Notes: generated by a model from the sequence alone, not told the origin. A stretch of 64,000 nucleotides of DNA from Trichuris trichiura (GCA_037903355.1 JBAJFE010000034.1:806001-870000); one strand, 5' to 3'; shown: positions 50,126-62,605, counted from the stretch's first letter. A program made the numbers and translations.

Positions 50126-50312
50126 CAGTAGAACCTCCGAAGTTGACCACCTCTCTATATCGACCACCTCCCTAAGTTGACTCAATTTTGACCACCTGGT
50201 TGGTCCACACGTTAATAAATATAATATACCCACAGCCTCCTATGTTGACCACCCCCTATGTTGACCAGTTTTTCCCGGTCCCTTGGGTGGTCAACTTATG
50301 GAGGTTCTACTG
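50126..50312. mobile_element. 187-bp TA-flanked MITE (pogo/Tigger-like ends)
   Basis: Near-perfect terminal inverted repeats starting CAGTAGAACCTCCGAAGTTG and internal degenerate units of GTTGACCACC. A TA dinucleotide flanks both ends (50124-50125, 50313-50314), as for Tc1/mariner-pogo elements. No coding capacity. Confidence 0.85.
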
Positions 50313-51192
50313 TATTAATACCTTACAACTTATAGGACACACTAATCCACTGCTAGTAGCGCAAGGAAACTAGCCATTGTGTTGTAAGCGCTTTTACAGT
50401 TTGCTGTCAAACTGAACGGGCTAATCCATTGTACGAATAATATTAAAGGCGATCAAAAGTTCGTTCGGCTAGCATGCGTTTCAGAAATTTCGATGACTGT
50501 GCCAGCTCTTCCGTATGTGAGCTTGACTCAGCTGGGCTTCTGCTTCAAGCCAAAAAAAGATGACTTTCTTTCTTTAAGTACAATTTCATTGTCCTTTGTC
50601 TAAGGCCAGGGAAGGAATACTTCAAACACGTTTTGTATTTTCTTATTAAATGAGAAAAGACAGCAGCAGAAGCTCAATAAATTTTGTAGTAAACTAACGA
50701 AGATAGGATTATGCCTGAAAGAGCGAGTCCGAAGTGGCAAGGGGGCTTTCACAGAGACAGCTTCGATGTATGCAATTGCCTGTGGTCGAAGAGCTCATCA
50801 AAAACTAAAGATGGGAATATGCAGGTCCTGTTCGATTGAGAATCAACTAACGCAAAGCAACAACTCGCGGAAGCACTTATCTTGCACCGTAGAACCATGG
50901 GCCATTTTCTCCGCTTCATGGGCATGATACGAAGGTGCTGGAAATGAGTACTACACTCGTTTTCAGAACCAGAGAAGAAGGAAAGTCTCAGGACGAGGGG
51001 AAAACTGTCGAAGAAACAAAGATAGCAAAATTGCCCTCGGCTGATAGTTATTGGTAATGCAAAGTTGGTCATATGTGACGTCCTAGAAACAAAACAGCTT
51101 TGGGCGGGCTCAGGCCAACCCACCACATCCACAGCAAAGGCAAACATGCATGGCATAATAGTACTACGCGTATGGTGGGACCGGATGATATA

Positions 51193-52075
51193 CAGGCGGC
51201 CCTCGTTATCTGCGGTTAATTCGTTCAACGTTTTAAGCATTTTACCGCTTTAAGTTGAACTCCGCGTTATATAGGATACCTTATGAAAAAGGCCAAATAT
51301 CTTATATTCCAGCTGCGTATTTCGTCCTGCTCCGTTGAATTCCTTCCGGAACGGTTATCATACCTAGTGATCCTTCGAAGCTTGTTACTACAGAATCTAG
51401 CTACGAGATAAAGATATCAATAAGACTGCGCTTGTCCAGTGGGCTTAGCCATATGAATCTAAGCTGTTGGATACAAGAAAGGATGAAAGTAAAATGCTCT
51501 TTTTTTAAACGCCTGGAAAACGCCTTGTTTTAATGAGGTAAGCGATGTACAGGTGTGCGGAATGGGTACAGAGCAGGGGAAACATAAATACACAGGCGCA
51601 GTTAAGCAGAAATAGTGAACATCACCAGAACACAACATAGAGCAAAGCGTCTACGGCAAAAACGTTTAGGGCATCATGAATCAGTTTATCCATTTTCTAT
51701 AGGTCGGCGCAGATCCCCTGAAGAACGCCCAGTCTTAAAGTTTCTTGAACTTGTTGGTAGCGAAACTTCTCGCCTTAAAATGATAGGCTCCGCAGCTACC
51801 GGAGCTTTATTTAAAAACATTGTTATAGGGAGCTGTCTCTGCCTTCTCTTCGCTTGATCGATAAGTCTTGTAGCGGCTTCAATGAAACCGTTGTTCCTTG
51901 TGTAACCATGATGCCACGTTCCATGGACGGATCGTATTCAGCAATCATATCCTTCAGGACCTGCGCTTGCCGGAAAATAGCCAGCGGTGCGCATGTTTTT
52001 GTGAAAAGATGGCGTCACTATTTCACGCCGTACGAAACGCGTTGTATAGAATCCACGGATAACGAGGGCCGCCTG
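51193..52075. mobile_element. 883-bp TA-flanked non-autonomous element
   Basis: The ends are inverted repeats (CAGGCGGCCCTCGTTATCTG against its complement, one or two differences), flanked by TA on both sides. The interior has short open frames only and no recognisable transposase. A pogo/Tigger-type deletion derivative is the likeliest reading. Confidence 0.8.
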
Positions 52076-55000
52076 TATTTTATCATGAATTGCTTTAACC
52101 AGTTCACATGGTCATCGCATTTGTCTACCTTTCTCTGCTTATGAAGTTAAAGCAAATTTTCGTAAAAAACAGCAGAAGTATACGTCACAGTAGAATGATG
52201 TACATCCGTTGAACGACAATGCCCTCCTTCATGTCGCTTTAGCAATAAAGAACACCATTCACCAGTTCCGCTGAAAAGAGTTGCCTTTGGCGGTATACTC
52301 ACTCCCCAGACACTGTCCCGTCAGATTACCATCTGTTCCTGTTCATGCAGCATGGTCTGTCCGAGTCGCATTTCATAAAATTTGAGGTCAAAAAATGGTT
52401 AGTTAAATCTCTGGATCAAACCCCACTTATTCTAATTAATTGAATTCATTCGCGGCCGGAGCGCAGGAGGAGGCGACAGAATGCGATGTAGGCTATTGTG
52501 AATAAGCGGTATTTTCTTTCAGCTTAACTTTATGCACTCTCACAAAAAATAATTGGTATAGCACCAAAGAAAGTTGAAATGCGTTATACAAACAAACGTA
52601 TAAACCAATAGTTCTTTTCTGCTCAGAAAACGGGTCAAAGCCGCATATGTCATTAGAATTTTCCACTCCTATTTCACACAACTCGACATTCAAAATTATT
52701 GGTATTCAGTAGCCATGGCTTTTACAGGCAATCTTTTGTTTTACTTCACCGCCATGCAAGCCCATTAAGAAGACGATTACGGTCGTGACATCTTTCCTTA
52801 GTCCGTTTCCTAATAGCGGTTAAACGAAATTCATTTACTGTCTGCACTGAGAGTGAGTTTGCTTCAGATTGAAACCCATTAAATCTTTCAGCATTTACAC
52901 CTCTTTTGTTTCTTCAATCGCTTCCCCTTTTCCAACTGTTCTGAGATGACAACGTGGCACATCAGATTTCCTGTTTTCTGCTCTTTCTATCTTTCTATAA
53001 GCTCTTGCTCATCTAAACTCGACCGTGATATTTGAAAAATGCCTTAAACAAAATCTCAGAGCAAGGTGGGAAGTTTCGTAACCAATTTTCCTTTGTTATT
53101 ATTTCTTCATTAATTTTTTTCTTTTTTATTGAAAGGGTCGGTTCTTTTCGTCAATGGTGACGCTAAGACGTGAAAACTGTATAGGGCGTTGATAGTTCCA
53201 CCGCAGTGCATTTTACCGATCGTAAATAGAAGCGAGTGGCTGTAAAGAAACGTTGCGTTAGTATTGACAATCAGAACAGCGTGTTGGAAGTCTGTTTTTT
53301 TCCTTACTCCCCTCGACAGAAACCCTTTATGACTAACAAAAATATGGCACATAATAAAAACCAAAACAGCGCACAACTAAAACAGTTGTTTGAAACTTCT
53401 TAAAACTCACCCAAAACGTGCTGCTTTACTGTGTGCAGTGAAAATGAAATTCAATCAGGGTCCTCCCATTGGCTCAACCTTTCCTGTCTTGTTTTTCGGT
53501 GGTTAGGGAAAGCGTCGGCGAATCATCTCAGGAACAATGATGCGCTCAAACTGTGAAAGGCTGCCGATGACAACCCTGAACATGCATGACACTGCTTTAT
53601 TCTATCGACCGTAGTACGGTTCTTGCCAGTCTTTTGTTGAAGAACTGCTCAACCATCCGTTGGTTAGGACGCGCTCATATAAATACATATTCACTGAGTA
53701 GAGCGTTCAGGCCATTTCAAGCGCAGTGAAACATCAATTCGTTAAGCAAATTTCATCTTGCGCGGCTGATTATTCGAGAATTGAATCCAGGAACAAAGTT
53801 AAGATGCTGAAGGCACAAAAAACTCGTATCGTTCTTCAGGGATTTGCACATAAAAATTACTTTCCAGTGACACGAATTAAAGGACGCAAAACCTGCTTGG
53901 AAAGTGAGCGTTGAAAGGAATTTAGTATCACCATTTTTAAACGCGGCAGCCATGACGCACTACCCGCTTTTCTTAGAGCAAAAAATCACGCACTGCGCCT
54001 GGAAGCCAATTTAAACTCAGGCGGAACATCCTGTTACAACAGTTGCTTTTGCAAATTTTTTCAGCAAGTTTATTGCTTGATATCATCTTACTAAAATCTG
54101 TCAAAAAATGTTCATTGTAATCTTTTTTCGCTAACAGTAGACTAAAAGCTGGGCTACTTTCAACGAAAAAAATGAAGCAAACGGTTGGGTCACACACGTA
54201 AGTGCAATCCACCTGATAGACATTCAGCTTCAACGAGTGGGCTAGAGTACCGCTAACGTGTCTAAGCTCACTGGATAACAACCTTTAAATGGCGTTCTGT
54301 ATTTTTGGCAAATTACTTCTACTCTGAAATATTACAGCGCGCATCTTTATTCTTAGCATTGTATTCGCAACATCGGAGGGTGAGTTAAGTTCTAATGCTA
54401 ATATTACTGCGACGGAACAAGTTGAGCACATTTTAATATTGTGCTCAGTACGAGCCAATGTTCTGTTCAGGGCCGCATACACATGAGAAAACGGAATGAT
54501 TGCGCGAAACTTTCCAGAAAGGGCAACAGCATTATAATCTGAGATTGCGTCGTTGCGTCAAGGATAACTGCTTTAGGTGTCTGCTAGTGGTCTATTTTGA
54601 TGAACTTACAGATATAAGTAGTGACAGTTGCAGTGAATTTAAGTTTGCACCTACAACCACTGTTTTAAAAGCAATCAGCTTCATGCGTAAAGTAATACTT
54701 TTTCTGTAAATGTTCAGACAAAAAATAAAAGCACTGCAAAATTACACCAATTGCTTCCTCGCCGTTTAATGTTTCTGGAAAGCACTATATTGTACTCATA
54801 ACTGGAACCCTAAACTGAACCTTTTAGTAAACTTTATGATCATTGAATAATCATTACTACGGTATCTTAGCCATTGTAAAGTGCCTAATAAGTAATTATT
54901 GTCTAAATCTTTTGCAGGGTACAAGGTCTGTTTTCCGGGACTCTTTTCCTAGTTATAAAAATAAAAGTCAAACTGAGAACTGACTTAAGAACATATGATA

Positions 55001-56369
55001 AATAGAGTAAAGATTATCAATGAAATAACAAGAAATGAATACACTATTAGCAAGTCAGGTGCCGTATAGTAGAACCCAGAGCATCAACATTTATCGAAGT
55101 CTAGCGCACAGCCATAATGAATTGATACTTTTCTTGGAAACCACTACCAGCAACGTTTATTCAAACTGCGTGCAAACTTGACATACAGTTTACTTGGTCA
55201 AAGGAGTTGATATTCAAACGCTTTCTGCAACTTCCCATAACCAAATATAGGCGTCCAGGACCACAGGTGAATTTTTGAGTAGGTTAGAAATTCTGAAAAT
55301 AAATAGGAAGCATAATAATGCGTTTGAAAAGGTAAAGCAAGTGGAAAGGATGTTTTCTCTCACAGTTCACTGAAAAAAGAAAATAGACGTTACAGGACGT
55401 CCTTCTGGTAGACAAAGGAAAAAAATATAAAGGTTTATGTGCTTTAAAATTAAAGATAGCAGCAATATAGTACAGACAAATGTGCGCATTTGTCTGGAGA
55501 ACTGAAGGGTCTCTGAACGTATAATGAACTATTCAGAATGTTCAATTTATTCAAACTCACTGTCTCAGCAATGGCCGGTGGTGTTCATTAATTCTACTTT
55601 GTTCCAAACTTCTGCGTCAGATCAACAAACATTCAGTTGAAAAAATAAACGTTGAGCAGTGAATGTTTTCTAACGATTTTCCACTTCCACAACTAATGAC
55701 AATGACAAAACAAAAGACATGGCATTAGCACTTATTCACTGACGATGGAACCTGAGATGCACCAAAAATTACGAAATTCCAAACCTATTCTGCCGGCAGT
55801 CACCAGCAGTCAAGAAAAAAACAGAAGAATATGTTACTTAAATATTTATCTTCATTTACGTAATTTATTTCGCAGACTGTGGAACGAACAAAGTCTTTAA
55901 AACTATAAAAGGTTCTTTCATCACCAAAAGAAAGGTTTTCATAAAATAAACTTTGGTATGAAAACCAACGCATACGTTAAGAGGAGGGGTGCATTTAATT
56001 CTATTATATCAACGTATTTATGATTTTGGAAGACGAGTATTTGTAAGCTCAGCTTCGTCGATATTTTGCCTGTAAGAAACTGCTCATTTTTCAAATGGTT
56101 AAGATTTGTTTTAGTGATTACAGATTTATAGAACAACTACAATGAGTTAAGGCGACCATCAAAAAAGAAAATAACAAAGCAAGATGTCCGTTTAAGAACA
56201 AAAATGTACGTTCAGAAAGATATCCACAACAGATTTCGTTTCCAAGTGATGACGGCAAGACAACGTTTCCGATCGATCTGAGAAGGTCACGGATAAGAGC
56301 CATCTTCGTGCAGTTTTTTTTCAAGACTTATGAGCGGACCTATCATCCGCGAAATCAGTGTGATGAATA
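52076..56369. other. Probable intronic DNA, nothing firmly recognised
   Basis: AT-rich DNA between blocks of FN3 exons. Some minus-strand frames (53973-54281, 56118-56324) have hydrophobic or beta-like stretches, but no splice-supported exon could be defined. Further exons of the FN3 gene may be hidden here, because the exon ending at 57902 is phase 1 and needs a partner. Confidence 0.3.
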
Positions 56370-57015
56370 CAGGAGTCATTCGATATGAACTCACCGAAGC
56401 TTCGTACAGTCTATTATTGGTTCTCCAAATTTCGTTCTAGAGATAAGACTCTTAAGGACAAGCACGCAGGGGGGCCGCATGTCTCGTGGGATGACGACCA
56501 GCAGAGACCCCTGGTGGAACAGACTCTATGCTTAACAACGAGTGAGTTGGTGAGAAAAGTAAACGTGAGCCAAGCAACTGTTCTCAGACATCTGCACTGA
56601 TCAGTAGAGAAAAAGGTTGGATAGACCAATACTGCATGAATTGACTGATGACCAGCGAACGAGGCACTTCCTGAATTATATTGTTTTATCGAACCAGGAT
56701 GAAGGGATAAGGTTATAACGGGAAATGTGCCTGCTGCAATAGTCAGCAGGATATCGTTAAAGTAGGCACAGCAGTACGGCCCCGAAACGACACCGGTTAG
56801 TCGGTACACGGGGCGATTGCCATACAAAAAGATCAGATTGATCGAGGGACGATGTGCGCTGGTTTCATGATGATAGCATGCCCTACATGGTAAAATGAAA
56901 CTGGCGTCTGTATCATTGAGCGATTGTGGTTTACGAGCTTTCTGAATGGGGCAATAAAGACTGATAAGAAATGAGTCCTTTACGATAGTCATAAACGTTC
57001 GACGTAAAGGTTGGT
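56370..57015 (+). pseudogene. mariner transposase remnant
   Basis: The frame 56385-56600 shows the N-terminal helix-turn-helix of mariner transposase: VYYWFSKFRSRDKTLKD, then TTSELVRKVNVSQATVLRHLH. After a stop, ELTDDQRTRHFL continues in another frame. About 230 bp of unrelated sequence follows, then VLYDSHKRS resembles the block containing the first catalytic-core strand. The DDD catalytic core is not present as a whole. Stops and frame changes make it a dead fragment. Confidence 0.8.
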
Positions 57016-57284
57016 GCGGCTCTTTATCACATGTTAAAAATATTATTTCACCAGAGCAAAGCCTTAGTAATCGTTTCTAAATTTTCCACTTTGTAAAACG
57101 TCACGAAAGGTTCTTGAATGCAAAGGTGCATATTTCGATTAAATATGTTGACGCTCACTCATACTACAACATCTTAATTTTCTAAGGACGAAAATTTCAT
57201 GGGCGTATGGGCAGGCTAAACAGTAACAGGTGCGTAGGTTTTCACTATGTGATTACAGTTGCAGGAGCTAAACTGCTATGAGAA

Positions 57285-57590
57285 GTTTTATTATTGGAGC
57301 TTTCGGGACAGACCAAGTCTCGTCTTCAGCGTGTGGTCACATGGCGAACTACTTGGCGCAGGTTTTTCGTAAACGATTATGCAAACGCTCGTGAGGGCGA
57401 TGTCAAGATACTTACCTTAAAGCAAGAAAACAGAAACTCTCAGAATTTCTTTTTCATATGAACCAAGAAACTAATGCTTAAACTTCGAATACAAAATGAT
57501 TTTTATAAAAAGTCACATGAACGACAGTTTCATAAACTTCGCTGAAGACGAGGCACGGATAGCTCGAGAGCTTCGACTCGTCTTTCATGT
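57285..57590. mobile_element. Degenerate Penelope-type insertion with paired hammerhead motifs
   Basis: A minus-strand motif (CTGAAGA 57329-57323, 18 nt, GAAA 57304-57301, stem II with one mismatch) and a plus-strand motif (CTGAAGA 57542-57548, 17 nt, GAGA instead of GAAA at 57566) face outward, as in the other copies. The arms are otherwise too diverged to align by eye, and the borders are approximate. Confidence 0.5.
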
Positions 57591-57901
57591 AAGTACGGAT
57601 AAAATGTTTACTCTAAAACGAGTCAAAAACCATACAAGAGAAAATGAAATAGCAGTTTCAGAAGAACTTTCAAAACGAAGGATAAATAAAGGACGTGCGC
57701 AAGAAACATACAGTCAGTCGTCGAAACGTTAACGGTGAGAAACTAACCAAGCTGCTATTCACGCGGGAACATATAAAAACTTTCAAAGCTCAATATTTAG
57801 TTTTCAAATTTGATTTCTTATTTTTCACCTCGTCTTAGCTACACGAACGGTGATTCATAAATTAGGAAACAAAGCCGAAACAGAAGGACGTAGAGACATA
57901 C

Positions 57902-58570
57902 CCGGTTTCACTGAAGGATTTTCAGATATGCATATTGGCTTTGATAGAGGAGAATGGTAGGTCTCATAAACGCTACTCATACAGAAATAGTAGTCTTCTG
58001 GATTTTCGAGGTCCGTAACAAGGCTACTGCGTTCTTCTGCTGGGACTATCTTCTTTTGCCAATTTTCAAACGCATTAGGCAAGTGATTTGAATAGTAAAT
58101 AGCGTATGCCTGCAGGAATAGCAACTGGTTAGAGTTAAAAAAGTTTTGATAAGCGTAAAGTGGCCATCAGCAGTTAGCAGTTTTGGCTGACCTACTTTAA
58201 CAATGTTCTTGCTTTTGCAAGGAGAGCTCCAACGTAAAAACACTGACTTGCTGTCTATTGGTTTAATGGTAATATTTTGTGGCGATGTTTCAGGTTCTAA
58301 AGTTAAATGTCATTACAGAATACCACTCATAGCTCTAAAGTAAACCTGTTACAACAAGTAGATTGATCGGAGGACATTTTCTCTTTCCAAGAGACACGGT
58401 TAGCTTAATTGAGTATGCAGTGAACGAGCATAAATTCTCCAACAAACATTCATTTTGTTTGGTAACTAAGGTATGCATCACTTTGTCTCTGGCTCCTGCC
58501 AAGCTGGAAATAACAAACAGTTGAGTTGGCATGCCTACACTTGATGTAGGCACCCTAAATGTCACAGGAG
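57902..58570 (-). CDS. FN3-domain exons of a receptor-like protein
   Basis: Three consecutive exons with matching phases and short introns of 49 and 86 bp: 58570-58346, 58296-58196, 58109-57902. The first gives the second half of one FN3 domain (ENLCSFTAYSIKLTVSLGKR). The second starts the next domain (SPQNITIKPIDSKSVFLRW). The third completes it (AYAIYYSNHLPNAFENW, SSLVTDLENPEDYYFCMSS). The pattern of Trp in strand B/C and Tyr in strand F is that of FN3 repeats of cell-surface receptors. The upstream exon (phase 1) and downstream exon (phase 1) were not located. Confidence 0.8.
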
Positions 58571-59298
58571 CTGAATAGAAAATGTAGATTACATTCAAGT
58601 TTACATAAGTCGTAAAAGTTACATAAATATCGTCCAACATGCAGTATGATCATGGAACTTAATAAGTGTGCGAGTAAGACGACACTGTTTTGTGCAAGTT
58701 AGGATACCCGCAGAATGAAATCGTTACGACATTAAACCTTCCATTGCATTAAACAAGCCTTGCGAACGTTCTGGCAGCAAATGCCCAACGTAGTAATATG
58801 CGCAAAATGGCTTTGATCGAAAGGAATAAATCACTCAGCTTTTAAACGCCTTCAAATCTGGAGATGAGCCGTCCAGGCAAGCCGGTACTGTATTGCCCGA
58901 AAAAAAGAAGCCAGAAAAAAAATAATTGGAAAGTACGCCGTACGCATCAATACTTCATGTCCTTGCCTCCGCATGAGACCATACAGCAGGCTCACGTCAT
59001 TTGTGTATAGGCAATTTCGGCGGGCATCCATAGACTTGTGATAACTTTTTAAGCAGTGTGTAGCAGAAAACTGGAATGACTGTAGCCCTCGATTGCAGTT
59101 GCTCATGATAGATTATGCTTTCATAGTCTCATCACATCTGCATGAGCACTTTTTGCCATGATATAGTTCCTTGTCTTGGATCTAATAAGTACTTTTCCTT
59201 TCTGGATTGCCCTGTAACAACCACTTTTCAACAATGAGTACAATGCACTACGGTATATCCCTCTCTTGCGGTCTAGGCTGTAACTCAAGGCATATGGT

Positions 59299-59653
59299 TA
59301 CCAGTGGCAGTCAAAATTCCACAAAGTCGAAATTCTGAATGAACGAACATCCAGATGGGTCAAAATTCCGAGAGCTCAAAATTCAGAATAGGTCGAAGAT
59401 ACACTGTGAAGAATGGCCTTGTGGCAGTTGCGCATTGGCATCTTTTAGATAGGGAGTGTATTTGAGTAGAGGCACTATTAAAATCGCCTTGTTCGAAGTT
59501 AGTGATCTAAAAAACAAGATCAGTATAATAACACCTCTACTCAAATATATTGTTTACCTAGGATGTGCCAATGCATAACTGCCATAAGATCACATTACAG
59601 GGTGCATTTTCGACCTATTCAAGATTCGACCTAGCTGGATTTTGACCCTAACC
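59299..59653. mobile_element. Foldback element with long inverted repeats
   Basis: Two long imperfect inverted arms of over 100 bp meet near 59490. A direct repeat CATATGGT flanks it (59291-59298, 59654-59661), consistent with an 8-bp target-site duplication. The arms contain several degenerate copies of GTCAAAATTC/GTCGAAATTC. No coding capacity. Confidence 0.7.
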
Positions 59654-60373
59654 CATATGGTGACATTATTCAACGTTGCAACTTCAGGCAGCTGGAGCGG
59701 TTCCAATTTTCCACACTTTCAGGTCTTTCCCATTGCAGTTTACAGGTTGTTTGAGTACACCAAATGCCCTTGCGACTGCTGGTAGTGTGACAACCGAGTT
59801 TTCTTGAATCAATGTCTGAAAATCTTTTTCTTGTGACGTTCTGGCCAGAGTTGATTATGTCTACTGCGGTAGCACCTTTACTACTGTTCACACTGGTGCC
59901 AATATATCACGATCCCCATAATTTCGAAAATCTTTCAAGTAGTGGGGCTGCCTTTTTTTACAAATAAAAAAATGCACCAGTAATGAACCTTTTTGGTTAT
60001 GTGACAAAATGCAGTGTGTCGAAAACTGAACCCAAGAAACTGAGCATAAATTTTTGGAAGTGAAAAAGACCCATTGAATCAGCCTTACTTAACGAAGGCG
60101 ATATGCTTGCCCAATATTCAAGATTGTTAAACACAAGTTTGGAGGCCTGGACTTACTCTTCTGCTTAATATGGAAAATAAGAACGAACTGCCATATTATA
60201 TCGAGTATGACTTTTCAAACTGCCTTAGATTCAATAAAAAAAAGTCCTGCAAAACAGCGGAAGAGAAAATGTTACAGAACCATTGCTAAACTTTACCGTA
60301 ACGACATGAGAAATAACTATCAAAATGTCATTATGCTTTTATCTGTCAGGTAAGAGAGATAAAATGAACTAAC

Positions 60374-60592
60374 ATTGTATTGTAGTTCAGTATGTATTCC
60401 ACGTCAACGCCGCTATCAGGTGTTTGTTCATACGGTATGTTCCATTTCAATGCAATGGAGTATGGCGTTACATCAGTAACTCGAATCCGCAAAGGTAATG
60501 AATGTTCTGAACTCATGAAACAAAATTCACCCAAAGGAGATGAAGCATAATGCAAATCCTGCCTGCTATGTCTGGAGCAACATTTTCCGCCT
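60374..60592 (-). CDS. FN3 A-to-C strand exon
   Basis: Frame with SLPLRIRVTDVTPYSIALKW followed by DSGVDVEYILNY, the start of a fibronectin type III domain. The donor is at 60374/60373 (phase 2). The 5' border is unclear: the TTTTCAG acceptor at 60593 would need a phase-2 partner, or translation could start at the ATG at 60517-60515. This exon shares its first part with the last exon proposed for the potassium channel, read in another frame. Confidence 0.6.
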
Positions 60593-61332
60593 CTGAAAAT
60601 AACACCGGACTATTATAAAGAAAAAAACATGATAACTGTAAACGTTTTCTTCGAATGATGCACCTGTTTGCAAACTCTGTGGAGTTTCCGGAAATTGTTC
60701 GAAGGTTTCTTGAATGGAGAGCTGCCTTGATTTGAGTCTGCGGAGCAGTTGAAGATAATCAGCGTTTGTTATCCGACGGCCAAATTGGTGAATTCGCTGG
60801 ACGTACTGGACGCCCACCGTATCGATGCACATCGTAGCAATTAAAAGACCGACAAAAACGTATATCATGGAAATGATAATAAAGCGTTTCTCAGATGGAA
60901 CGAAATCACCAAAACCAACCGTGAGAATACTAACTAAAGAAAAATAGAATGAATCAAAAAAGTTCCATGCTTCAATGCGTGATATTAACATTCCACCAAG
61001 CGCTGCGTAACCAACAATAATGAGCAGAATGACTGGAGCCGATAGTCTCACATATTCTAACGTTTCCAGGCTCTGCAGAAGCATTTGATCTGCCTCTATG
61101 CTAACTTTAGGTGCTTCAACGTTCATACGAATATAGCGCTGCTTTAAGTGGTTCAGCGCTCGGAACATTTTTTCTCTTAACAGCAGATATTTAACGTAAA
61201 GAAAGTAAACGCCTGCTGACATAAATTTAGCCACATTGGCAGTTGTTACAAGCACCAGTGGAATCCCAATAATACAGTAGCACAAGCAGAATACTCGGCC
61301 TTCTCTCGTCATTGGAACCATATCGCCATAGC
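60513..61332 (-). CDS. Two-pore-domain potassium channel (TWIK/K2P), 3' part
   Basis: A K+ leak channel of the plasma membrane. The main exon (61332-60664) opens inside the first selectivity filter (GYGDMVP) and holds M2 (CLCYCIIGIPLVLVTTANV), a basic loop, M3 (SAPVILLIIVGYAALGGM), the second pore SLVSILTVGFGDFVPSEKR and M4 (FIIISMIYVFVGLLIATMC). GYG in pore 1 and GFG in pore 2 are characteristic of K2P channels. A terminal exon 60592-60513 is in phase (G|AG) and gives a short tail ending at TGA. M1 and the pore-1 helix were not found upstream in the window, so the gene is incomplete here. Confidence 0.88.
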
Positions 61333-62364
61333 CTGAAACTCAAACATTTATTGCACTTTGAGAAATGGCACAAAGAAGTAATCTGCGTGCATATTTTCAA
61401 AATGTGCGCACTCGACTGCCGCCCAACGGAACAAGCCATGTCATAATAATAGTAACACAAAACAAACAAACTACTAATTAACCCATTTTCAAAATAAGAT
61501 GTATTAGAATTGAATTCAGTCATTTGGTCCAAAATTTCAGCCATAAAAAAGTGGATCAATGCAAGTCACTGCGGACACCTATCTTAAAACATTTTACTCA
61601 TAGAACTTCTTTTTAGCTCGTGCAAAACATTGATGCAAGCAGTCTCTTACAAAACTCTCAGAAGCAGGATTACATTGAGGAAAACTCAATAACAACTACG
61701 TTAATAAATAATTCCATGTTTTGTAAGCTACTTCTACGTTCGTTGTACGTTTAGTAAAGCTAACTGAACAATTCAAAACAGAATCCTAATTTTTTATAAT
61801 CAAATGTTGAAAAGACAAACTGACTAACAAGAACACAGCATTAGCTGCGTTTAAGAAGTGCAGTTCTTCAAGCTTCTGTAATTAATCGATTTTAATCTCA
61901 CACATTGTCGTTTTACTTGCTGCCAAACAAATATTAATAATTTTTAAATTAATTTCTGATTACAGCTTGGCTTTTGCGCAAACTTTATGAGAAGGTAAAT
62001 AGGATGACATCCGGGAGACGTTACGCAAGTAAGGCAATGTTGCTCATAATTAGCCAGCAGACAGTGACGCCGCATTTCAATCACTCCTATGCAATGGTTC
62101 TAAAGATTTTTAGTATGTGCATTGGTTTGTAGGCATTCAAGCGTTGTGCGATCGAAGACGTGTATCTGACGTAACTGGAAACCTTTAAATTTTCGTTCCA
62201 ACTGTATACTGCCGCTAACAGCCCCACTAAGTGTAACAGTATTTAAAGCATGCAAGAAACATGGAAAATGATATCGCCAGGTGTTCTGCAAATACACCCG
62301 AACAGTTTCTTACAGCGGAAGCACTGTCCACACAGTTGACCTAATAATTGACAAAGGGCTGACA
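61333..62364. other. Probable intron of the K2P gene
   Basis: AT-rich DNA upstream of the acceptor of the main K2P exon. The exon with M1 and the pore-1 helix was looked for here without success. Confidence 0.4.
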
Positions 62365-62483
62365 GTCATAGAAGAGATGTACATGGATTTTTCCCGTTTT
62401 GCATTTGCCCATAAAACGAGTCAAAAAAGTGAAAAAGCTTTAATGTCGTTCAAGGGCATAAAAACCAAACAAAAGTCTGGCGA

Positions 62484-62520
62484 AGCTTTCGGCTCAATCT
62501 TGAGCCGTCATCAACGCACG
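62484..62520 (-). ncRNA. Hammerhead-ribozyme-like motif, left arm
   Basis: As the right-arm motif at 62561-62605, but the first box reads TTGATGA instead of CTGATGA; this is the one mismatch between the arms. A change at this core C would be expected to weaken cleavage. Confidence 0.6.
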
Positions 62521-62560
62521 CAGGGCTCCTGAGGAAAACCTCGGTGGGAGGGCAACTCCT

Positions 62561-62605
62561 GCGTGCGCTGATGACGGCTCAAGATTGAGCCGAAAGCTTC
62601 GCCAG
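62561..62605 (+). ncRNA. Hammerhead-ribozyme-like motif, right arm
   Basis: CTGATGA (62568-62574), 17 nt with the perfect stem II GGCTC/GAGCC, GAAA (62592-62595), then the GC-TTC-GC mini-hairpin. The segment after stem III (CAGAC) lacks an obvious NUH triplet, so cleavage may be lost. Confidence 0.65.
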
